From: JBKPNX01 sp046732855
Lineage (GTDB): Bacteria > Pseudomonadota > Alphaproteobacteria > Geminicoccales > Geminicoccaceae
Length of the DNA stretch: 9,735 nucleotides
Direction of reading: 5' to 3'
NCBI GenBank assembly: GCA_046732855.1
Contig: JBKPNX010000238.1
Span: 1-9,735, forward strand
Below are positions 5,394 through 9,735 of this stretch, in pieces; the stretch's first letter is position 1; the number at the start of each line of letters is the position of its first letter. The notes beneath the pieces are model-generated. The model did no database searches and was not told where the DNA came from. It saw only the letters and a list, made by a program, of their open reading frames with translations. A program made the position numbers and the translations under genes.

Positions 5394-7904
5394 ATGGGCA
5401 GCGAGACAGGGGTGGCGCCAACTGGGACGGCGGGCAAGGCAGAGGTAAAAGAGCTGCTCGAGCAGTACGGCTGCGGCCCGATCCAGTTCAGCGGGACCGG
5501 CGACGCGCTCTACGAGCGTCATCTTCTGTTCGACAATGTCGTCGATGCCGCGGCGGTGGGTCCGCGCGAGCGCTATGAGGCCGCCGCCCGTGCCGTACGG
5601 GACGTCCTTTCGCAGCGCTGGGTGCGCACGGAGCAGACGTACGACCAGAACAATCCCAAGCGTATCTACTATCTCTCGATGGAGTTCCTGATCGGGCGCT
5701 CGCTCGCCAACAACCTCAGGAATCTCCTGCTTGGCCCGGTCGCAAAGCGGGCCGCTGCGGACAAGGGTCTCGACTGGCTCGCCCTGCTCGAGCAGGAGCC
5801 CGATGCCGGGCTCGGCAATGGCGGGCTCGGCCGCCTTGCCGCGTGCTTCCTCGACTCAATGGCAACGATGCAGCTTCCGGCCATGGGCTACGGGCTGCGC
5901 TACGAGTACGGCATCTTCAGGCAGACGATTCAGGACGGCTGGCAACAGGAGCAGCCGGACAATTGGCTGCGGCGGCCGGACCCTTGGGAGGTCGCCCGGC
6001 CACAGGACCAGGTCGAGGTCAGGCTCGGCTGTTCGTTCGAGGTGCGTGGCGGCAGTCTGGGCGTGGTCATCGGCCAGCCATCCAGCCTGCTCGGCCTGCC
6101 GTTCGATCGCCCGGTGGTCGGTTATGGCGGCAGGACGATCAACACGCTCCGGCTCTGGGCCGCCGGAGCTCCCGATGTGTTCGACTTCCAGGCGTTCAGC
6201 GCCGGCGAGTTCGTGAGCGCGCTGGCCGAGCGGCTTACGGCCGAATCCCTGACCCGTGTGCTCTACCCCGACGACTCCACGAGCATGGGCCAGGGCCTGC
6301 GCTTCGTGCAGGAGTATTTCCTGGTCGCCTGCTCGCTCGCGGACCTCGTGCGCCGCTTCCGCCGGACCAATCCCGACTGGAGCGCGCTGCCCGAGAAGGT
6401 CGCGATCCAGCTGAACGACACCCATCCCAGCATGGCCGTGGCCGAGCTGATGCGGATCCTGCTCGACGAGGCGCAGCTTGGCTGGGACCGGGCATGGGAT
6501 CTCACGCGACGCACGCTCGCCTACACCAACCACACGCTCCTGCCCGAGGCGCTGGAGAGATGGCCGCTGCGATGGTTCGAGCTGTTGCTGCCGCGGCAGC
6601 TGGAGATCATCCTCGAGATCAACCGCCGGCTCATCGAGGAGGTGCGGAGCCGCTTCCCGAGCGATCAGGGCCGCATCGAGCGCGTGAGCCTCGTCGAGGA
6701 GGGTGCCGAGCGCAAGGTCCGGATGGCGAATCTAGCCATCGTCGGCTCGCACAGCACCAACGGCGTCGCCGCCATCCACTCCGGCCTGCTGCGCACGGTG
6801 ACGGTCAAGGACTTGGCCGAGATGTTCCCGGAGCGCTTCAGCAACAAGACCAACGGCGTGACGTCGCGGCGCTGGCTGCTCCTGGCGAATCCGGCGCTGG
6901 CCGGGTGCATCACCGAGGCGATCGGCGAAGGCTGGATCACGGATCTCGCCGAGCTCGAGCAGCTTCGGCCGCTGGCCGACGACCTCGCTTTTCGTGACGC
7001 CATTGGTGAGGCCAAGCGCGAGGCCAAGTCGAAGTTCGCGCAGTGGCTCAGATCGACGTCCGGCCTGAATGTCGATCCGGACTCGATCTTCGACTCCCAG
7101 GTCAAGCGCATCCACGAGTACAAGCGGCAGCTGTTGAACGGGCTGCGCGTGGTGGTGCTCTACAACCGGCTGCGGCAGGACCCGGATCTCGAGCTGGCGC
7201 CGCGCACGTTCTTTTTCGCGGGCAAGGCGGCGCCCGCCTACCACTTGGCCAAGGTCATCATCAAATTCCTCAACAACCTCGCCGGCACGATCGATCGCGA
7301 TCCGGCGGTGCGCGGCCGCCTGAAGGTCGTGTTCCTCCCTGAGTACAGCGTATCGCTGGCCGAGCGGCTGATCCCGGCCAGCGACGTCTCCAACCAGATC
7401 TCGACCGCGGGCTACGAGGCGAGCGGCACGAGCAACATGAAGTTCATGATGAACGGCGCGCTGACCATCGGCACTCGCGACGGCGCGACGATCGAGATGG
7501 CCGAGGCCGCCGGCGAGGAGAACTTCTTCCTGTTCGGTTTGACCGCGGAGCAGGTCGCCGGCAGCCAGGGTTGGTATAGCCCGCAATGGCACTACGATCA
7601 CGAGCCGGAAACCCGCGCAGCGCTGGACCTGATTTTCTCGGACCATTTCAGCCGCAACGAGCCGGGCGTGTTCGAACCGCTGCGCGACACCCTGCTGACG
7701 CGCGGGGACCACTACATGCATCTCGCCGATCTCACCGCCTATCTCGAGGCGGACCGCCGATTGCTGGCATCGTATGCAGAGCCCGAGGATTGGGCGCGCA
7801 AGGTCATCCTGAACGTGACGAGCTCCGGCAAGTTCTCGAGCGATCGCACGATCGCCGAATACGCGGCCGGGATCTGGCAGGCAAAGCCGTGCCCCGTGCC
7901 GTAG
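5394..7904 (+). CDS. glgP: Glycogen/maltodextrin phosphorylase (GT35)
   Basis: This pyridoxal-phosphate enzyme of the cytosol cleaves terminal alpha-1,4-glucosyl bonds of glycogen or maltodextrin with inorganic phosphate to give glucose-1-phosphate. It has 836 residues, within the usual 800-840. Motifs in order: IYYLSMEFLIGR (91-102), LGNGGLGRLAACFLDSMA (140-157), QLNDTHPSMAVAELMR (around Asn341), YTNHTLLPEALERWP with His380 matching the rabbit-muscle active-site His377, GSHSTNGVAAIHSGLL, FSNKTNGVTSRRWL, VKRIHEYKRQLLN (570-582), and the cofactor site EASGTSNMKFMMNGALTIGT with Lys683 corresponding to rabbit Lys680. The N-terminal regulatory serine segment of animal enzymes is not present, as is normal in bacteria. 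ATG 5394 has only a weak GGGGA about 10 bases upstream, but it gives the expected N-terminus. No better in-frame start was found. A LOG-family gene starts 57 bases after the stop and a GlgX gene follows, so this is a glycogen-breakdown group. Whether glycogen or maltodextrin is preferred cannot be judged. Confidence 0.98.
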   Translation: MGSETGVAPTGTAGKAEVKELLEQYGCGPIQFSGTGDALYERHLLFDNVVDAAAVGPRERYEAAARAVRDVLSQRWVRTEQTYDQNNPKRIYYLSMEFLIGRSLANNLRNLLLGPVAKRAAADKGLDWLALLEQEPDAGLGNGGLGRLAACFLDSMATMQLPAMGYGLRYEYGIFRQTIQDGWQQEQPDNWLRRPDPWEVARPQDQVEVRLGCSFEVRGGSLGVVIGQPSSLLGLPFDRPVVGYGGRTINTLRLWAAGAPDVFDFQAFSAGEFVSALAERLTAESLTRVLYPDDSTSMGQGLRFVQEYFLVACSLADLVRRFRRTNPDWSALPEKVAIQLNDTHPSMAVAELMRILLDEAQLGWDRAWDLTRRTLAYTNHTLLPEALERWPLRWFELLLPRQLEIILEINRRLIEEVRSRFPSDQGRIERVSLVEEGAERKVRMANLAIVGSHSTNGVAAIHSGLLRTVTVKDLAEMFPERFSNKTNGVTSRRWLLLANPALAGCITEAIGEGWITDLAELEQLRPLADDLAFRDAIGEAKREAKSKFAQWLRSTSGLNVDPDSIFDSQVKRIHEYKRQLLNGLRVVVLYNRLRQDPDLELAPRTFFFAGKAAPAYHLAKVIIKFLNNLAGTIDRDPAVRGRLKVVFLPEYSVSLAERLIPASDVSNQISTAGYEASGTSNMKFMMNGALTIGTRDGATIEMAEAAGEENFFLFGLTAEQVAGSQGWYSPQWHYDHEPETRAALDLIFSDHFSRNEPGVFEPLRDTLLTRGDHYMHLADLTAYLEADRRLLASYAEPEDWARKVILNVTSSGKFSSDRTIAEYAAGIWQAKPCPVP

Positions 7905-7950
7905 GACAGAGCGGTTGATGCTCCCTCAGATGCTGACCCCGGCCCGGATC

Positions 7951-7956
7951 GAGGTG
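7951..7956 (+). promoter_or_regulatory. Ribosome binding site for the LOG-family gene
   Basis: GAGGTG, whose GAGG core ends 7 bases before ATG 7962. It fixes the start of the N-terminal half of the broken LOG gene. Confidence 0.65.
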
Positions 7957-7961
7957 ATGAG

Positions 7962-8240
7962 ATGACCGAAACGATTCGATCGAAGCAGTACGCGGACAGC
8001 GTCGCCTTGGACGACGAAGAGGCCGTGGTGCGCGTGCTGTACGAGTCGGTGCTCGACCTCTGGGGCGTGGTGAACAACCTCAGTCGGCTCCGGCCCGTTC
8101 GATGGAAAGGCTTCCGGGTGACGATCTTCGGCTCGGCGAGAGCCGAGCCCGGCACCTTCGCCTACGACAAGGTCAAGCTTCTGGCCCGAGATTTGGCGGC
8201 GATGCGCTGCGAGATCGTCACCGGCGGCGGCCCCGGCTGA
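7962..8240 (+). CDS. LOG family (TIGR00730-type) phosphoribohydrolase, N-terminal fragment
   Basis: The first 92 codons of a LOG-family Rossmann-fold protein. Intact relatives remove ribose-5-phosphate from purine or cytokinin nucleoside monophosphates. A helical lead (1-48) is followed by the first strand and loop RVTIFGSAR (52-60) and then EIVTGGGPG (84-92), the nucleotide-phosphate loop. Translation stops at TGA 8238-8240 immediately after GGGPG, where relatives continue with a residue such as L/I and then MEAAN-like sequence. That continuation is present, but in a frame one base back. A single missing base (for example GGC-CTG-ATG read as GGC-TGA-TG) explains the break. By itself this fragment lacks the catalytic PGGxGTxxE motif and should not be active. 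The whole locus spans 7962-8734 and would make a protein of about 257 residues if the frame were restored. It is a pseudogene, a sequencing or assembly error, or a truly split gene. Confidence 0.8.
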   Translation: MTETIRSKQYADSVALDDEEAVVRVLYESVLDLWGVVNNLSRLRPVRWKGFRVTIFGSARAEPGTFAYDKVKLLARDLAAMRCEIVTGGGPG

Positions 8241-8242
8241 TG
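8235..8242 (+). other. Frameshift point and TGATG restart in the LOG gene
   Basis: GGCTGATG: the upstream half ends in TGA (8238-8240), whose A begins ATG 8240-8242 in the frame of the downstream half. The family motif T-G-G-G-P-G-(L)-M-x-A-A-N is rebuilt exactly if one base is added after 8237. There is no classic X-XXY-YYZ slippery heptamer here (the zero-frame codons are GGC CCC GGC TGA), so programmed -1 shifting is not the first choice. Confidence 0.75.
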
Positions 8243-8734
8243 CAGGCGGCGAACGAAGGCGCAATGGCGGCCGGGCGAGGCGAGCAGTCGATCGGCATTC
8301 GGATTCAGCTCGACTTCGAGCAGAAGACGAATCCCTTCGTGGGACAGGCGTACGAGCACGGGACGTTCTTCTCACGCCTGCACCATTTCGTTCTGCTCTC
8401 TCACGCCTTCGTGGTGGTGCCCGGCGGCATCGGCACGACGCTCGAAGCGCTGATGATCTGGCAACTGCTGCAGGTGCGCAGGCTCTATGGCACGCTACTC
8501 ATCATGATCGGCCGGATGTGGCACGACCTCGTCCAATGGGCGAAAGACCACATGCTCGGCGTCGACCCTCACTTGGCCGATCCGATCGATTTCGCCATTC
8601 CCCGCTGCGTGGCTGACCGCGATGCGGCGCTCGCGATCATCCGGGAGTATCAGGAGCAATGGATCCGCGAGGGAGCAGCGATGCCGGAGCCCGCCGTGGG
8701 TGCCGTCGAACCGACGTCGCGGAGCAGCGGCTGA
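8240..8734 (+). CDS. LOG family phosphoribohydrolase, C-terminal fragment in shifted frame
   Basis: A 164-codon open frame that continues the upstream LOG fragment without loss of family sequence. It starts MQAANEGAMAAG, the helix that normally follows GGGPG, and contains the catalytic/diagnostic VVVPGGIGTTLEALMIWQ (58-75; PGGxGTxxE at 61-69) and the strand GTLLIMIG (84-91). The tail after about residue 145 is proline- and alanine-rich and not family-like. No Shine-Dalgarno sequence precedes ATG 8240, so it could be translated only by re-initiation from the overlapping stop of the upstream half, or as one protein if the frame break is a sequence error. The reading frame, codon use and motif quality are well kept, which argues that the break is very recent or artefactual. 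The stop overlaps the GlgX start as TGATG (8732-8736). Confidence 0.78.
   Translation: MQAANEGAMAAGRGEQSIGIRIQLDFEQKTNPFVGQAYEHGTFFSRLHHFVLLSHAFVVVPGGIGTTLEALMIWQLLQVRRLYGTLLIMIGRMWHDLVQWAKDHMLGVDPHLADPIDFAIPRCVADRDAALAIIREYQEQWIREGAAMPEPAVGAVEPTSRSSG
8721..8724 (+). promoter_or_regulatory. Ribosome binding site for glgX inside the LOG coding end
   Basis: GGAG ends 9 bases before ATG 8734. Together with the TGATG overlap it supports 8734 as the GlgX start and suggests translational coupling. ATG 8758 in the same frame is a weaker alternative. Confidence 0.55.
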
Positions 8735-9735
8735 TGACCATCCTAGGCCCCAGACGCATGCCGGTTTTGCCCGATGCGTTGCCAAGCCTGCACGGAACCA
8801 GCTCGCCGCTAGGCGCCACGCCAGGCCCTGATGGCACGAACTTCAGCGTATTCTCGAAGCACGCCACAGCCGTCGAGCTGCTGCTCTTCGACCACATAGA
8901 CGATGCTCGGCCCGCGCGCGCGATCCAGATCGACCCGGTCAGCAACCGGACCTACCACTACTGGCACGCGTTCGTCCCCAGCATCAAGGCGGGCCAGATC
9001 TACGGCTATCGGGTCGAGGGGCCCTGTGATCCCGCCAATGGCCTGCGCTTCGATCCCGAGAAGGTCCTGCTCGACCCCTATGGCCGGAGCGTCGCCGTGC
9101 CGGACGGGTACGATCGCGGCACCGCCGGCGCGCCCGGTGACAACAGCGCGACCGCGATGAAAAGCGTCGTGGTCGACCCGGCCGCCTACGACTGGGAGGG
9201 CGACGCTCCGCTCCGGCGGCCATCCGTGCAGACCATCGTGTACGAGATGCACGTGCGCGGCTTCACCCGCCATCCCAGTTCCGGCGTCGACGAAGAGACC
9301 CGCGGCACCTACGCCGGCCTGATCGAGAAGATCCCCTATCTCCAGGAGCTCGGGATCACCGCGGTGGAGCTGCTGCCGGTATTCCAGTTCGATGCCGAGG
9401 ACTGCCCGCCGGGCAGGGTCAACTACTGGGGCTACGCGCCGGTCTCGTTCTTCGCGCCGCACCAGGCGTACAGCTCGCGCCGGGATCCGCTCGGCCCGGT
9501 CGACGAGTTCCGCGATATGGTCAAGGCGCTGCACCGGGCCGGGATCGAGGTCATCCTCGACGTCGTGTTCAACCACACCGCGGAGGGTGACGAGCGCGGG
9601 CCGACCCTGTGCTTCCGCGGGTTGGACAATACCGCGTATTACATTCTGGAGGGCGACCGCGCGCGCTACGCCAATTACAGCGGCACCGGGAACACGCTCA
9701 ACGCCAACCATCCGATCGTGCGGCGGATGATCGTC
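8734..9735 (+). CDS. glgX: Glycogen debranching enzyme GlgX (isoamylase type), 3'-truncated by window edge
   Basis: GlgX hydrolyses alpha-1,6 branch points, preferring the short limit-dextrin stubs left by glycogen phosphorylase. The window holds the first 334 codons of a family usually about 650-720 residues long, and the frame is open to the last base. The N-terminal part is a CBM48-like domain beginning with SPLGATPGPDGTNFSVFSKH (24-43) and including YGYRVEGP, FDPEKVLLDPYG and the strand that leads into IVYEMHVRGFTRHP (168-181). The GH13 barrel then starts, with GITAVELLPVFQF, NYWGYAPVSFFAPH (230-243) and GH13 region I DVVFNHTAEG (276-285). The catalytic Asp, Glu and Asp of regions II-IV lie beyond the right edge. 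The start codon ATG 8734 overlaps the stop of the LOG C-terminal frame. The gene order phosphorylase, LOG, GlgX fits a glycogen-breakdown operon. TreX-type names cover close relatives. Confidence 0.95.
   Translation, partial: MTILGPRRMPVLPDALPSLHGTSSPLGATPGPDGTNFSVFSKHATAVELLLFDHIDDARPARAIQIDPVSNRTYHYWHAFVPSIKAGQIYGYRVEGPCDPANGLRFDPEKVLLDPYGRSVAVPDGYDRGTAGAPGDNSATAMKSVVVDPAAYDWEGDAPLRRPSVQTIVYEMHVRGFTRHPSSGVDEETRGTYAGLIEKIPYLQELGITAVELLPVFQFDAEDCPPGRVNYWGYAPVSFFAPHQAYSSRRDPLGPVDEFRDMVKALHRAGIEVILDVVFNHTAEGDERGPTLCFRGLDNTAYYILEGDRARYANYSGTGNTLNANHPIVRRMIV

Noticed and set aside
5843..6997. 384-codon + strand open frame inside glgP in another frame
   Set aside because: It lies wholly within the phosphorylase gene; its composition (Arg, Pro, Gly, Ala) is typical of an out-of-frame reading of GC-rich coding DNA.
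8229..8242. Programmed -1 ribosomal frameshift as the explanation for the LOG break
   Set aside because: No slippery heptamer of the X-XXY-YYZ type and no obvious stimulator directly downstream; a one-base sequence error, a mutation or TGATG restart is simpler.
8809..9711. Long minus-strand open frame (300 codons) opposite the debranching gene
   Set aside because: The + strand carries an unmistakable GlgX frame (DVVFNH, NYWGYAP), and the minus translation has no recognisable motif.

Overview
The window is GC-rich and densely packed. Every supported gene lies on the + strand, and the genes have short gaps or stop/start overlaps. The families present and the overall style suggest a free-living, high-GC bacterium, most likely a proteobacterium. 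This taxonomic guess is an inference from gene content and composition; no rRNA or other marker gene is present.

Layout: (1) 2-1999, the C-terminal five-sixths of a phosphoketolase that enters from the left edge, followed 17 bases later by a small histidine-phosphatase (phosphoglycerate mutase superfamily) gene starting at a GTG (2017-2586). (2) 2587-2936, a 350-base gap holding an antisense remnant of the C-terminus of an IS110-family transposase and a perfect 8-bp hairpin. (3) 2937-5261, a polyphosphate-type pair: a stand-alone CYTH (triphosphate tunnel) protein and a 514-residue protein that joins an N-terminal CYTH-like domain to a short Ppx/GppA phosphatase. (4) 5394-9735, a glycogen-breakdown group: full-length glycogen phosphorylase, a LOG-family nucleotide phosphoribohydrolase gene broken into two frames at its GGGPG motif, and the first 334 codons of a GlgX-type debranching enzyme that leaves at the right edge.

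Working together (inference): GlgX and glycogen phosphorylase would release glucose-1-phosphate from glycogen. Once this is converted to fructose-6-phosphate or xylulose-5-phosphate by enzymes not in the window, phosphoketolase would split the sugar phosphate to acetyl phosphate using inorganic phosphate. Both phosphorylase and phosphoketolase consume Pi, and the CYTH and Ppx-type proteins could supply or sense phosphate by acting on polyphosphate or related triphosphates. The cluster therefore looks like a carbon-reserve and phosphate-reserve mobilisation island.

The least ordinary items are the CYTH-like/Ppx fusion beside a second CYTH gene, the exact one-base break in the LOG gene with a TGATG restart, and the transposase scar that splits the island. 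No RNA gene, CRISPR array or convincing intrinsic terminator was seen.
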